NCBI GenBank assembly: GCA_002887195.1
Contig: PJAB01000130.1
Coordinates: 1-38,972, forward strand
Reading direction: 5' to 3'
From: Chrysochromulina parva
Lineage: Eukaryota > Haptophyta > Prymnesiales > Chrysochromulinaceae
DNA: 38,972 nucleotides
Of the stretch, positions 9,221 to 19,919 are shown piece after piece. The notes beneath the pieces were generated by a model, which ran no database searches, was not told the origin of the DNA, and saw only the letters and a program-made list of their open reading frames with translations. Positions within the stretch are counted from its first letter, which is position 1; each line of letters starts with the position of its first letter. The position numbers and the translations under genes were made by a program.

Positions 9221-10582
9221 TCAGAGATCGCCTGAAAGTTGGACTGCAAGCTCGATTGCGCGCTGGAGAAACGCACCCGTTATCTCCTTCCCATAGCACG
9301 CGAGCTCTGCATGCCTGATCGCATCAAAGTGGCCCAGTGATGCTGTCTCAGGGAAGATCAACTTGATCTTGGAAACTGCTTGCGTGAACTGGTCCGACAG
9401 CGGAGGGGCACTTGGCGGTGGGGCACTTGGCGGTGGGGCACTTGGCGGTGGGGCACTTGGCGGTGGGGCACTTGGCGGAGGGGCACTTGGCGGAGGGGCA
9501 CTTGGCGGTGGGGCACTTGGCGGTGGGGCACTTGGCGGTGGGGCACTTGGCGGTTGGGCACTTGGCGGTGGGGCACTTGGCCCGGGCTCACCTGTTGCCG
9601 CGAGCAGCCTCGCTGCCTCCGCCACTCGCGTAGGCAGCTGCGACCCTTCCACCCTCGCCTGTGCCTTGCGGCGCTTTGGCGGAGATGCAGGTGACGAGGA
9701 GGACTCACCTGCAACCGCCTCGTCGAGATCGATGGCTGCGTTGCGCTTCTCGTCATCACGCTCCTGCTTGGTGCGCTCTCCCGTGATTTCCACACCGCTC
9801 ATCTTGGACAGGGTCGATTGCGCAAAGCTGTGGAACTTGTCGTCACGCCGCTCATCACTCAAGCCCCGTTTGACGCAGAACTCCCAGAAGGGAAGCAGCT
9901 TCTCGTCGTCCGCCATATCTTCGCATAGCTGGCCATCGATCGCAAAATTCCAGAGCGCCTCAAATGCGGCAAGTCTGATCGGCTTCCAACTGCACCCTTG
10001 CTTGACCGGGCTGACCGCCCGCAAGATGTGGTCACGAAGAGTCACATTTGCCCACAGCTGATCACGATTGACCTCGACCGCAGCGAGGTTCGCAAGTGCC
10101 TCGAGTGAGTTTTTACGCTCTTCTGGCCCTCGCACATCACTGGTGGAGCAGATAATGGCATTCAAGGTCTGACCATCCTGCGCCATTTCCTTTGCCGTCT
10201 CCTCGTCCGAAGCACAGTTGGCGATGATGCGTGCTGCCCACTTCTGCCAGGGAACGAAGCACAAGGAGTTGACTGCTGCCGGGCATGGCGCCGGCACCAT
10301 GAGGCTCACAACTTGGCTACGGATGCCAGTGTCGTCCCAGACGGCGCGCTGAATCCACTGTGCATCCTCCTCGCACGTCATCGTCGCAATCACGTCGCAA
10401 GCGGTGCAGCATGTGTCTGCGTCTTTGCTCTTCAACCCTCTATAGATGAGGTCACGGTTCTCGATCCACACTGTCAATGCCACATCATCGCGCGGCTGCT
10501 TCTCCCTCACTTTGGTCAGAAGGCTCTTCAGGCGCCGGCTAATTGAATCCCCCATTGCGTCGAGCTCCGAAAGCTTTCCCAT
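9221..10582 (-). CDS. HEAT/ARM-like helical protein with SAPPP repeat tail
   Basis: 453 residues from ATG at 10582 (the frame upstream opens only with GTG). Residues about 1-250 are helical with Ala/Leu/Trp patterns typical of armadillo/HEAT solenoids (AARIIANCASDEETAKEM; NSLEALANLAAVEVNRDQLW; LAAFEALWNFAIDGQLCEDM), where NxxxxxxN-type ladders fit ARM repeats. A basic cluster PPKRRK follows and could be a nuclear signal. Then come SAPPP repeats and a conserved-looking C-terminal helix region (SKIKLIFPE...AELACYGKEITGAFLQRAIELAVQL). No precise family recognised. Confidence 0.7.
   Translation of the reverse strand: MGKLSELDAMGDSISRRLKSLLTKVREKQPRDDVALTVWIENRDLIYRGLKSKDADTCCTACDVIATMTCEEDAQWIQRAVWDDTGIRSQVVSLMVPAPCPAAVNSLCFVPWQKWAARIIANCASDEETAKEMAQDGQTLNAIICSTSDVRGPEERKNSLEALANLAAVEVNRDQLWANVTLRDHILRAVSPVKQGCSWKPIRLAAFEALWNFAIDGQLCEDMADDEKLLPFWEFCVKRGLSDERRDDKFHSFAQSTLSKMSGVEITGERTKQERDDEKRNAAIDLDEAVAGESSSSPASPPKRRKAQARVEGSQLPTRVAEAARLLAATGEPGPSAPPPSAQPPSAPPPSAPPPSAPPPSAPPPSAPPPSAPPPSAPPPSAPPPSAPPPSAPPLSDQFTQAVSKIKLIFPETASLGHFDAIRHAELACYGKEITGAFLQRAIELAVQLSGDL
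9405..9582 (-). repeat. 15-bp coding tandem repeat, 12 copies (SAPPP)
   Basis: Unit GGGCACTTGGCGGTG on the plus strand, almost perfect over 12 copies with single-base variants (GGA, GGTT). It encodes Ser-Ala-Pro-Pro-Pro in the HEAT/ARM-like gene. Such homogeneity suggests recent expansion. Confidence 0.95.
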
Positions 10583-10818
10583 GAGCACGCCCTGTTCCTT
10601 TTTTGGTCACAAAAACGTCTCACGGTTTCCGAACAAACTTCCCACACCAAGACAAGTCAGGAATTCTGTCGCTAAATTTTACGTAACCTCCTCCTCATTA
10701 GAAAGAAACCTCAAATCGCGTTTGAGCGACTTGATGCTTGGAGAAATTAACGCAACTGAGAATGCAATCGCGTGTGTGCAACGAGGAATCTTTCTTCGAC
10801 TTCGATTTTACTCGCACA
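10583..10818. promoter_or_regulatory. Divergent promoter region
   Basis: Spacer of about 236 bp between the starts of two divergent genes. It is notably more AT-rich than the surroundings (around 10600-10760), as expected for a nucleosome-depleted promoter. No sharp motif identified. Confidence 0.4.
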
Positions 10819-11328
10819 ATGGCGCTTCAGATGCTCGGTGGCTCGCTCGCGTTCACGACGCCGTCTGTGCACTTTGCGGCCTCGACGGTGACGATGTGCG
10901 CCTCCAACGGCAGCCCAGAGGCCCGCGATAAGCTCATCGGCCTCATCGCGAGCGAATGGCCGTCCTACGACGACTCGACCACAACCCTCGGTGCCTTCGT
11001 CCACACCTCCATGTGCTCCACGGATGCGAAAGGCCGCGTGGTGGCTGTTACGAAAGCTCCTGCGGTGCCCGTAGACTCGGTGCCCAAGATGATTGGCCTT
11101 ATGCACAGCCAGTGGCCGAATGTCTACGACTCGAAGGCGACGCTGGGCGACTTCGTGCACACCTCCTTCTGCACGACCGACATGATTGGAATGGTGGTGC
11201 CCACCGCTCCTGCTCCTTGCGTGCCTGTAGACTCGGTGCCGGCCGTGGTTGGATTGACGCAGAGCCAGTGGCCCGCGATCGACGACTCGTCGAAGACGCT
11301 CGGCTCCTTTGTCTTCACGTCCATGTAG
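10819..11328 (+). CDS. Small protein with three copies of a WP..DS..TLG.FVHTS motif
   Basis: 169 residues from ATG at 10819; an in-frame ATG at 10762 would add 19 residues. The N-terminus (MALQMLGGSLAFTTPSVHFA) looks like an organelle-targeting or leader segment. The rest is three units of about 50 residues: a helix with (I/V)(I/V)GL..S(E/Q)WP, then DDSxxTLGxFVHTSMC, then a linker with PVDSVP. The third unit stops right after FVFTSM. I do not recognise the family. Conservation of Trp-Pro, Asp-Ser, Thr-Leu-Gly and His/Phe-Thr-Ser across copies argues for a real folded repeat. Confidence 0.75.
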   Translation: MALQMLGGSLAFTTPSVHFAASTVTMCASNGSPEARDKLIGLIASEWPSYDDSTTTLGAFVHTSMCSTDAKGRVVAVTKAPAVPVDSVPKMIGLMHSQWPNVYDSKATLGDFVHTSFCTTDMIGMVVPTAPAPCVPVDSVPAVVGLTQSQWPAIDDSSKTLGSFVFTSM

Positions 11329-12116
11329 GGCGGGCGCTGCTGCTGAGATCGACGGACGATTCGATGCTCGTGGACTCGAGGCGCAAGGCTGCTCTGAGCG
11401 CGAGTCCGACCTGCCATTCTGCGGGCGGGCGGTGATGGCCCTGGATGTGGAATGGAGCGAGATGAGAGCGAGATCCTGGTGTGAGACCGATACATGCCGC
11501 CGTTTGAGGTCTGTGGTTCGTCAAAGACGAGAACTGAGCTGGCACACGTCTGATCAATGGGATGGCCGGGTATTTGTTGTTGAGTTTCATGTGGGTGGGC
11601 ATGAGCGTGCCTGGGGGGGGCATGAGCGTGCCGTCCTGTGGTGCGTGTGTGACATCTCTGAGCGCGGGGTGTGCACACGTTGGGGTGTGTACAGGTGGAC
11701 GAGCGGGCCGGCCCTTGGGGGCCCATGCTGCGACACGGATTCAACATGTGTGAACGAGTGAATGCGCGGAATGTAAGTGAAACACGACCTCATACCGCGA
11801 CCTGGACTGACGCTCACTCTCTGGCCCTGCACTCTACGGTGCGTCGCGCAATGCCAATGCGCAATGCTTGGGCAGACCAATTCGGCAATTGCAGCACATG
11901 CACATGTGTGTGGGACTATCTATCAAAAGCAATATGGCCTTGCTCCTCCTCAAATGTCACAGGAGCAAGTACAAACCCGCGAGGTTTACTCGCGCGTGAG
12001 CTCGCGCAATCTGCCATCTCGGCATCGAGATTGCCATCGAGAACATTTTTCAGAGTACCTCACTGGGTGGCGCTCAAAGCGTGTTGCGAAACACTTGGCG
12101 GGAGGGACGGCTCATC
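11329..12116. other. Intergenic region without recognised gene
   Basis: Contains GT/GC-rich stretches with a short duplication of GGCATGAGCGTGCC (around 11595-11635). The ORFs present lack domain signatures and overlap on both strands. It probably holds the 3' end of the preceding gene and the promoter of the next. Confidence 0.4.
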
Positions 12117-13982
12117 ATGCTGACTCATCATCGCGTCCGCCTGCTGCTCTTGCTGGTCACGCATGAGGCGGCCATCAGTTTGCGGATGGCGCCCGCACCG
12201 GTGCGACCCACGGCATTCCGGACCACCGCTCCTCAGCTCAGCAGCGCCGCGTGGATCGTCTATCCCTCGGTCGCCACACCGACGGTGGCCGTGCAAGCCC
12301 TTGAGATGTGTGGCATCAGCCTAAAGGTGGCGTGGCGATTGGCTGGTATCGCCGCCGCCGCACTGGCAATCTACCGTGCCTTAATCGCTCTCGTCACAGT
12401 CGGAGCTTTGCCCAAGGTGCTCATGCGATTCGCACGCAAGGAGGAGGACTACATGAAAGGCAAGATCCGCCTCGACAAGGCCAACCTCTTCAAGCGCGCC
12501 CACGCGTACCACCAGCGGGAGCAGCTCGGTGACGACTGGTCACTCTCGCAGGTGCTCGTTCGTATGCTCAACTCTCACAAGTACGTGCTCGCGCCCTCGA
12601 TGGTCCGAAACAACGCAGGCGATGTGCGCGGCGAGGCGGCCGAGGCGTACTTTCGTCTCGCGCGCGGCGAGCCCGCGACCGAGGCCGCCATCCGCACGAT
12701 CCTGCACCACGCGAACACCGGGCCTACCGACGGCAAGTCCGCCGCCGCCGCCGCGGAGTCCGCCGCTTCCGCCGAGCCCGCCATTAACGACGCCGAGCCC
12801 GCCATCGGCGACGCCGAGCCCGCCATTAACGACGCCGAGCCCGCCATTGGCGACGCCGAGCCCGCCGCCAAGACCAAGGCTGCCGAGCACGAGCTTTCGA
12901 CGACGACGCTGCTCGGCGAAGCGGGCGCGGGGGCCACGGCGCTCGAGACGGCGCTCGAGACGGCGCTCATCGGCGAGCCGGTGCTTGTGGGCAAGGAGGC
13001 GGCGCCCGCGGACGGGCCTGGTCCCGCCGCCGAGATAGATCGCGAGATCGACGCCGAGATCGACGACGAGATCGACGCCGAGATGGGCGCCGAGATCGAG
13101 ACTGAGATCGACGCCGAGATGGGCGCTCTGCGCGAGGCTCTCGCCGAGCGCGGCCTGAGCATCGAGGGCAAGAAGAACGAGCTCCAGGAACGCCTGCTTG
13201 AGGCCCTCGATGCGCAACCCGCCGCGCTCGAGACGACGCTCGAGACGACGCTCGAGACGACGCTCGAGACGACGCTCGAGACGACGCTCGAGACGACGCT
13301 CGATGTGCAGCCCGCCACGCCGCCGCCCGCCCAGGACAGCGCAGCGCCGTCTCGAGCGGGCTCCTCGCCCTCCACCGCCACCTCGGTACCCTCCGCCGCC
13401 GAGCTGGCCCGCGTGGCCACCGCCGCCGAGCTGGCCACCGAGCTCGCGTATCTTCAGGCCGCTTGCGAAGCAGCGAAGGCCGAGGCGGCGGAGGCGCATC
13501 TGCTCGCGACGACGCGCGCGGAGGGGATGGCCGCGCTCGAGACGGCGCTGCGAGAGACGGCGCTCGAGACGGCGCGGGCGGCGCAGGCGGCGCAGGCGGC
13601 GCTCGATACGGCGCTGCATGAGGCGGCGCGGGCGGCGCAGGCGGCGCAGGCGGCGGAGGCACACGCGATGGAGCTCGACGAGGAGCTCACAGCGGCACAT
13701 GCCGCGCTCGAGGCAGCGCGCGAGGCGGCCGCCACCTCCGAAGCTCGCGTACTGGCCCTTGCGGCCGCCGAGCGTCATCAGTTGATGACGGCGGCGGACG
13801 CGGCGGTGGCGGCGGAGCGGCAGGTGGCCGAGGCGGCGGCTGCGGAGGCGGCCAAGGCGCGGGAAGAGATCGCGCGCCTTGAGCGGCAGCTGACCAAGAT
13901 GCAGACGGCTCCTGCCATGGGTGGATGGTGGGAGAGCAAAGGTGCATCCAGCACGAGCACGCGCGGCGGCGGCGGCAGCTAC

Positions 13983-14025
<43 letters not shown>

Positions 14026-15395
14026 CCGTCGCGGGCGCCGTTACGCTGCTGCCGTCAGAGAGGAGGCAGCTAGAGAGGGCGTTCCAGGCGAAGCTCGCGT
14101 CCCTCGAGCTCGAGCTTGCAGGGACGCGCGCGCAGCTTGAGGCGTCGCAGGCGCGTGCTGAGGAGCAGCGACGAGAGGCTACTGAGGTGGCAACAAGAGA
14201 GCGTGCTGAGGAGCAGCGAGAGCGTGAAGCGACGGTTGCCGCGCACGCCGCGCACGCCGCGCACGCCGCGCACGCTGCTCCCGCAGCTCCGCTGGCTGCC
14301 GCCCGTAAGCCGAGGCTGGACGTTTCATTCGAAGGGGTGGACGTGAGTCCGGCGATCAGGGAGGTGCTCTCTGGGCTCGACTTGGCCGCGCCGACGACGG
14401 CCATGCCGACGACGGCCGTGCCGACGAAACCGACGAAACCGACAGCGGCCATGCCGACGAAACCGACGAAACCGACGACGGCCGTCCCAATGGCCAGGCC
14501 TGCGTCCGCCGGTGCACCGCCCAACCTAACGGCGGCCGTGCCGACGAAACCGCCCGACCAAACGGCGGCCAGTCGTGCGCCAGCGAAGCATCCTTACCGG
14601 TACTCGAGCGCACAGATCGATGAGATGACCGTGCGACAACTGAAGCGCGCCCTCGAGGAGCGCGGCGAGAGCTACGATCTGACGTGGGCGGAACGGCCAG
14701 ACGAGCGCAAGTTGCTGCAGCAACACGCCACCTCGCTCCGCACCATGTGCACCGACGCCTCCTCTGGCCCAAATGCAGACTCGGTGGATGAGTTCGCTCG
14801 CTTTCGTGATCTCCGGGCGATCTCCGAGCCAGATGCAGGCTCCTTGGACTCGTGGGGCGGTCATCCAAGGCGCTTTCGTGAGCCGCTTCGATCAACTCCG
14901 GCGTCCGCTGTACCGCCCAGCGCGCCGGGACAGCGCGTCGCGGGCAGCCCGCAAGGCCCGAGCCGCGGAGATCCCATCTCGGACCGCGGAGATCCCATCT
15001 CGGACCGCGGAGATCCCATCTCGGACCGCGGAGATCCCTTCTCGGACCGCGGAGATACCATCTCGGACCGCGGAGATACCATCTCGGACCGCGGAGATAC
15101 CATCTCGGACCGCGGAGATCCCTTCTCGGGCCAGCGTCCGGGCAGCCCGCAAGGGCAACCCGGACCGTCCGGTCAACCCACAAGGCCCGCCTCCACAGCT
15201 GTGCCGCCCTGCGCGCCAGCCTACCGGGAGGGCCTCCAAGTGCAAGTGCAAGACCAGCCGCCAGATGGGACGTTTGAGAAGATCAAGAGACGGTTAGAGC
15301 AGGAGTCCATGGCGAGGCTGCGAGGCCGCCCCACTCACTTCATCAACCCTGCGCACGTCTGGTCAGAGAACGGACCAAACAGGATGATGCCGTAG
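12117..15395 (+). CDS. Large coiled-coil protein with two SAP-like motifs and N-terminal leader
   Basis: 1092 residues from ATG at 12117. The N-terminus has a short basic region and a hydrophobic core (RLLLLLVTHEAA), then an Ala/Pro/Thr-rich stretch and a second hydrophobic segment (IAAAALAIYRALIALVTVG, about residues 77-95). This fits a signal peptide plus transit-like region as used for plastid import in algae with secondary plastids, but that is inference. Helical coiled-coil runs lie at about 430-600 and 645-715. SAP-like helix-extended-helix motifs: about 334-366 (LREALAERGLSIEGKKNEL) and about 834-872 (MTVRQLKRALEERGESYDL). Low-complexity repeats include AEPAINDAEPAIGD, ETTL and GDPISDR. 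Exact role unknown; SAP motifs suggest nucleic-acid or protein binding. Confidence 0.7.
13227..13303 (+). repeat. 12-bp coding tandem repeat (ETTL), six copies
   Basis: Perfect GAGACGACGCTC units in the SAP-motif gene. They keep the frame, directly after the first SAP-like motif. Confidence 0.9.
14966..15130 (+). repeat. 21-bp coding tandem repeat (GDPISDR), eight copies
   Basis: Units of AGATCCCATCTCGGACCGCG type with a shared variant (ATACC) in copies 5-7, showing block duplication. Encodes GD(P/T)(I/F)SDR near the C-terminus of the SAP-motif protein. Confidence 0.9.
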
Positions 15396-16394
15396 AGACC
15401 GGGGAAGGGCGATGCGGCAAAGAGGCGGTACCGGGGTATGAATACGGCGCTGTACTGCATAGGCACGAGACGCACGAGACGAGACGAGACGCACGAGACG
15501 CACGAGAGCCCAACGGTAACCCGATGGGGCGACTCGGCCAGCGACGGCGACGCGCAGAGCGAAGGGCGGGGCGTGCAGCGAGAGGTGCCAGCTTCCAGGG
15601 GGTGGTATTCGTGTGTGCGGCCCAGGAGCCCGAGGAGCGCTCACAGAGCGTGTGGGCGCATGTGCTGCGACCTGAGATCCTGAGTGCTGACAGTGCCGCC
15701 AAGCGCAAGGTGAGACCCTGCCTGCCGTGAAGGATGGTCCAACAGCGCCACCTCTCGTCTCTGGCGCGCTTGCCGCTTGGCTCGAACATACTCGAAAACC
15801 GAACGCCATGTCCTCACTGCTGCGTAGGGTACGCGTCGCGTGTCCGTGTACACGCACAACTGTGGAGTTCAACGTGATCCGACGCGTAGTCTCGTACTTC
15901 TCACCTACTTGTTCTCCGAGGGCACGTATGTCAGCATTTATGACCGGTGTCACCTCTAGATGGATCCCCCTTCCGCCATCTCCGCCCACTCCGACCGTCC
16001 CGTCCTCGCCCTGCTGGCTTCCGGAGCACATTCGATAGGCTTCCACGTCGATGGCGCGTTGTCTGTTGTTTATGTATAGACTTGACTTGACATCTATCAC
16101 ATGAGGAATTTGATGCAGTAGCGATCTCGCAGCTCCCTTCGAGGGATGTCGTCGTTGTCGTCGTCGTCGTCGTCGTCCAAGAACCAAGATACTTGAACAT
16201 GAATACATGTGACAACACAGGAATTCGCTAGCCTCCTTGTACAAAAGGTGGCCAGTGTCTCGTGCGAAAAAGAGCCGGCACTGTTACTGCCTGCTCCGTG
16301 TCTCGTATGGGGTCATGTAAGGCGTGTGTATTCTGAGAGGGCAGTAACCGTGCCGTGGACCTGGCGGTCGCGTGCGGTGTTAACATTCACATTC
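15396..16394. other. Intergenic kilobase with simple repeats
   Basis: Holds an ACGAGACGC-type simple repeat at about 15465-15510 and a GTC trinucleotide run at about 16149-16179. ORFs across it have no domain signature and none is convincing. It presumably includes the promoter of the dehydrogenase gene. Confidence 0.5.
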
Positions 16395-17384
16395 ATGTCG
16401 ACACAAAGAAGTACCACGACCCCGTTCGTCGTCGCCGCCGCAGCCGCCGCCGCTGTCGCGATGCTCATGTTCTTACGGGTTCGCCGCGCTACCATCCGGG
16501 GAAGCCGCACGCTGCTCTCCGTGGAAGTCGCACGCTGCTCCAGCAAGAGTCGCACGCTGCTCTCCGGGAAAGGCGGAGTGTACTGTGTCACAGGAGCAGA
16601 GGCTGGCCTCGGTCTGGCTACGACGGCCGCGCTCGTCGACGCTGGTGCCAAAGTCGTCATGGGCTGCGCAGATCTTCAAAAGGGCCAAACTGTTGCGTCG
16701 ACAATCAACGGCGTCACAGGCAAGCAGTCAGCCGTCGCATGTGGCGCCCTCGACCTTGGCAGCAGGCAATCCATCCGTGAGTTTTGCTCATCGCTGCAGC
16801 ACCTCCTCGATCGAGAGGGGGAGCGATTAGAGGGGCTGGTGCACAACGCGGGCGTGATGGGGCTCGGAACGTTCACCACCACAGCCGATGGCGAGGAAGC
16901 GCAGTGGGCCTACAATTATGCCGGGCCCTTCCGATTGACGCTGGGGCTGTGGAGCAGGCTGGTAAGTGATGATACCAAGGTCATCTGCCTCACGTCGACG
17001 TCGCACTGCACGCCCGACAAGCCCCTGGACCTGTCGGCGGTCAACTCGAAGGCCACGTACAATGGATGGGGCGCGTATCAGCAGTCAAAGCTCGCCGCCC
17101 TCCTCTTTTCCAATGAGCTCAACCGGCGGCTCGCCGTCGCCGGCTCCGGCGCGACGAGCCGCGCCGTGTGCGAGAACGACAAGTACTTTTACCTGCCGCA
17201 GCTCCTGCTCCCCGACGACAAGGCCGCGCTGTCGAAGGGGCCCACGACGACCCTCGCAGCGCTCAGCGGCCTCGGCGGCGGCGGCTCCTACCTCGTAGAC
17301 GCTCAGGTCGGTATCCCGGGTCAGCACGGCCAGAGTGAGGCCGACGCCCGGCGCTTGTGGGAGTGGACGCTCGCCAGGCTGTAG
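16395..17384 (+). CDS. Short-chain dehydrogenase/reductase, retinol-dehydrogenase-like
   Basis: 329 residues from ATG at 16395. NAD(P)-dependent oxidoreductase of the SDR family, probably membrane-anchored: residues 11-27 form a hydrophobic N-terminal anchor followed by Arg. Cofactor motif TGAEAGLG at 66-73, NAG at 151-153, catalytic Ser around 201-203, YQQSK with Tyr228 and Lys232. The end (GGSYLVDAQVG...ARRLWEWTLARL) matches the RDH/WWOX-like C-terminus. The segment after the catalytic helix that usually carries the PG motif is replaced by a short stretch (about 250-265), a possible local deletion. Between anchor and Rossmann fold, about 16497-16575 carries a repeated CGCACGCTGCTC segment encoding SRTLLS. 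Substrate unknown. Confidence 0.88.
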   Translation: MSTQRSTTTPFVVAAAAAAAVAMLMFLRVRRATIRGSRTLLSVEVARCSSKSRTLLSGKGGVYCVTGAEAGLGLATTAALVDAGAKVVMGCADLQKGQTVASTINGVTGKQSAVACGALDLGSRQSIREFCSSLQHLLDREGERLEGLVHNAGVMGLGTFTTTADGEEAQWAYNYAGPFRLTLGLWSRLVSDDTKVICLTSTSHCTPDKPLDLSAVNSKATYNGWGAYQQSKLAALLFSNELNRRLAVAGSGATSRAVCENDKYFYLPQLLLPDDKAALSKGPTTTLAALSGLGGGGSYLVDAQVGIPGQHGQSEADARRLWEWTLARL

Positions 17385-17653
17385 TGGTGTCGTTGTTACA
17401 GGCTTCACACGCGTGCATGCGTTACCCTATTCACACCCTATTCGCGGATACAACTATACACTGCACTGACTCGAACTCTATTACACGACATAACTCGACG
17501 CGCTCCACGGAGGCCAAGGCGCAGTTATCATAATACGACGCACACCGCACGACACGTGGTCGTAAACGCTGCCAAGCCAGCGACGCGCCGAGTCACCATT
17601 CGCCACAACGCCAGCTCACCCAAGCTCTGTGCGCTTGCAATGCATCTGCCAGC

Positions 17654-19642
17654 CTAGTTGCCTTTGCGTACGAGCTCCTGATAGCGCTGAAGCCCCTTGG
17701 CAGGAGGCATAGCGCCACTGCTGCTGCTGTAGTCGCCACCGACGCTACCCGTCAGGTAAGCACCCCCCACACGCGCCGCCTGCTTGGCCCGCAGCCTTGC
17801 GAGCTTCTCCGCAGCAGTCTCAGCTGTCGGCGGCGCATTGGATGCGGCGACGCCCGCGGCGGCGCTGGTGCTGCCGCCGCCGCCGCCGGCGGCGCTGGCG
17901 CTCACGACGGCGCTGGTGGAGGAGGCTGGCGCACTCCTAGACGCCGTCGTGATCGCACTTTGAGACGCAGCGACGCCGTCGTCGTAGATCTTCGACTGAT
18001 TCGACTGAGGCGGTTTGGCCTCCGGAGCTGCGCCAGCGTAGCCGCTGCCACTTGGCATGGCGGGCGCCGTGGCGCTGAACGCGCCCGGGACGGCGCTGTG
18101 CGCGCCTGGGACGGCGCTGAACGCGCCCGGGACGGCGCTGTTCGCGGCGGCCGCATTCGAGGGCGCCGATGGGCGATCGCGCTCACCACAGCGCTCTCGA
18201 TCGTGCTGCGGGGCCCATCTGTCGTGCTGCGCGATGGTCTGCGCGCTCGCATGCGGCGGCGGGTAGCCTGTGGAATGCGGCGGGTAGCCTGTGGAATGCG
18301 GCGGGTAGCCTGTGGAATGCGGCGGGTAGCCTGTGGAAAGCTCGCGCCGCTCGTCGCGCCGCCCGTCACGGCGCTCGTCATGACGGTAGGGATCTCGATG
18401 CTCATCACGGCGCTCGCCGCGCCTCTCATCACGATGGCGCTCATCACGGCGCTCGTCTCGCCGATCATCCATGCGGTAGCGACCGTCTCGATCGGCGCGA
18501 TCGCGCTCTCGATCACGCTCGTGATCTCGCTCATGATAACGCTCGTCACGGCGCTCTTCACGGTACCGATCCCCCCAGGCCCCGCCCTCTCCCCCCGCTC
18601 CCCCCGCTCCGCCCCGATCACGCTCCCATTGCCCGCCGCCGCCACCAACAGGCGCCGCATCCAGATCTGCGTACGATCTCGCATCCGGATCTCGATCTCC
18701 GTACGGCACGGCAGCGCGCCAAAGGTCGGCGTCGTCCTGACCCCACACACGCTCCGGCTCCCGCTCCCGCTCGGCGCCATAGACGCCCGAGACGGCGCCA
18801 TGGACGCCCGAGACGGCGCCATGGACGCCCCGATCGATTGGGCCTTCGCGCCGGCCAGCCTCGCCCGCGGGCAGCCCGGGCACGCGGCTCGTCTCGACGG
18901 TCCGGTGCGCGGCCGACCCTTCGTCGCTCTCGTGCAGCTTGGCGAGCACGTCGCGGGCCACGGGGACCGGCAGCCGCGGCAGCATGGTGCCATGGTATTC
19001 CTGCTCCGTGAGGAGGCCGCGCAGCCAGCGGCCGATGGTGCTGACGGGGCCGTCGGCCCCCTCGACGTAGAGCTCCTCCGGGTCCGCCACGAACGGCTTG
19101 CACCAGGTCCACAGCTCCTTGGGGTCGCATGCATGCCGGAGGTAGAGGAAGCCGAGCGCGCGGATGTAGGGCGAGTCGGTGTGGTTGAGCATGCGCCGTA
19201 TCTGGTGGGTGGTGATCTGCAGCGTGTACAGCTTGAAGAGGAGCATGTACCCCGTCGAGGGCGTCCCCGCGTTCGAGACGCCCCGCAGGCCGGAGCACAT
19301 GCCCGACGCTTTCTGCGACTTGTGCGTGCCGGGCACCCACGGCGTCACAAACTTGCAGTCGTAGTAGATTTGGTCGACGACGTCCTCAAACGTCTTGAGC
19401 TCGGCGAGCCCCTTGAAGTAGTCGTCCGAGCGGATGTTCTCGACGAGCATCGAGTTCAGGTTCATGTTGCCCACGGCCGAGTACGGGTGGCACGGCATCA
19501 CATCGGCGATGCTCTCGAGCGTGTTGTCGGCAGCGGCATCGTCAACGGCGCCGATGGGGCGGAAGGCCTGCGGCTCGTTATCGCCATTGGGCTTGTGCAG
19601 GCGGTCGTCGTTGCGGCCCGAAGAATAGTTGTTCTTGACCAT
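17654..19642 (-). CDS. PRPF38B-like pre-mRNA splicing factor
   Basis: 662 residues from ATG at 19642. The PRP38 domain spans about residues 52-240: NLNSMLVENI, YFKGLAELKTFEDVVDQIYY, GMCSGLRGVSNAGTPST, HTDSPYIRALGFLYLR and LPRLPVPV closely follow the PRPF38B pattern. PRP38 proteins join the spliceosome and are needed for its activation. The C-terminal half is rich in Arg/Asp/Glu (RDERYHERDHERDRERDR) and Ser, as in SR-like splicing proteins, followed by YPPHSTG and SAVPGAF repeats. Ends with AEKLARLRAKQAAR. Convergent with the dehydrogenase gene (269 bp apart). The best-supported assignment in the window. Confidence 0.93.
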   Translation of the reverse strand: MVKNNYSSGRNDDRLHKPNGDNEPQAFRPIGAVDDAAADNTLESIADVMPCHPYSAVGNMNLNSMLVENIRSDDYFKGLAELKTFEDVVDQIYYDCKFVTPWVPGTHKSQKASGMCSGLRGVSNAGTPSTGYMLLFKLYTLQITTHQIRRMLNHTDSPYIRALGFLYLRHACDPKELWTWCKPFVADPEELYVEGADGPVSTIGRWLRGLLTEQEYHGTMLPRLPVPVARDVLAKLHESDEGSAAHRTVETSRVPGLPAGEAGRREGPIDRGVHGAVSGVHGAVSGVYGAEREREPERVWGQDDADLWRAAVPYGDRDPDARSYADLDAAPVGGGGGQWERDRGGAGGAGGEGGAWGDRYREERRDERYHERDHERDRERDRADRDGRYRMDDRRDERRDERHRDERRGERRDEHRDPYRHDERRDGRRDERRELSTGYPPHSTGYPPHSTGYPPHSTGYPPPHASAQTIAQHDRWAPQHDRERCGERDRPSAPSNAAAANSAVPGAFSAVPGAHSAVPGAFSATAPAMPSGSGYAGAAPEAKPPQSNQSKIYDDGVAASQSAITTASRSAPASSTSAVVSASAAGGGGGSTSAAAGVAASNAPPTAETAAEKLARLRAKQAARVGGAYLTGSVGGDYSSSSGAMPPAKGLQRYQELVRKGN
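18258..18342 (-). repeat. 21-bp coding tandem repeat (GYPPHST), four copies
   Basis: Unit GCGGGTAGCCTGTGGAATGC on the plus strand, inside the low-complexity part of the PRPF38B-like gene. In frame and almost perfect. Confidence 0.9.
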
Positions 19643-19919
19643 CGAGACGCCCGATCGCAGACGCAGACGCGGACGCGCGGCGATGTGAAGGAGACGATAA
19701 AAAGGTCAGTTCAAAAAGGCTGAAGGGTTCACCGCCCGGATCTAACCCCCAAACTCCGACCCCCCCACTACTCTCTACTGCGCCTTCTGGTTCTGCGCGC
19801 ACTCCCGGCCCGCATTAGACTGACCTTAGTCTGACCCACAACCGCACACAGACGCGGCGCGCACGCACGCGCGCACGCACGCACGCTCGAACGTTTCCGG
19901 ATTGTGACAATGCGACGGC

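Noticed and set aside
12540..13778. Long minus-strand ORF opposite the SAP-motif gene
   Set aside because: 412 codons are open because of high GC and in-frame repeats; composition (Arg/Gly/Leu) is that of an antisense shadow.
17960..19723. Long plus-strand ORF opposite the PRPF38B-like gene
   Set aside because: The minus strand encodes an unmistakable PRP38 domain; the plus frame has no signature.
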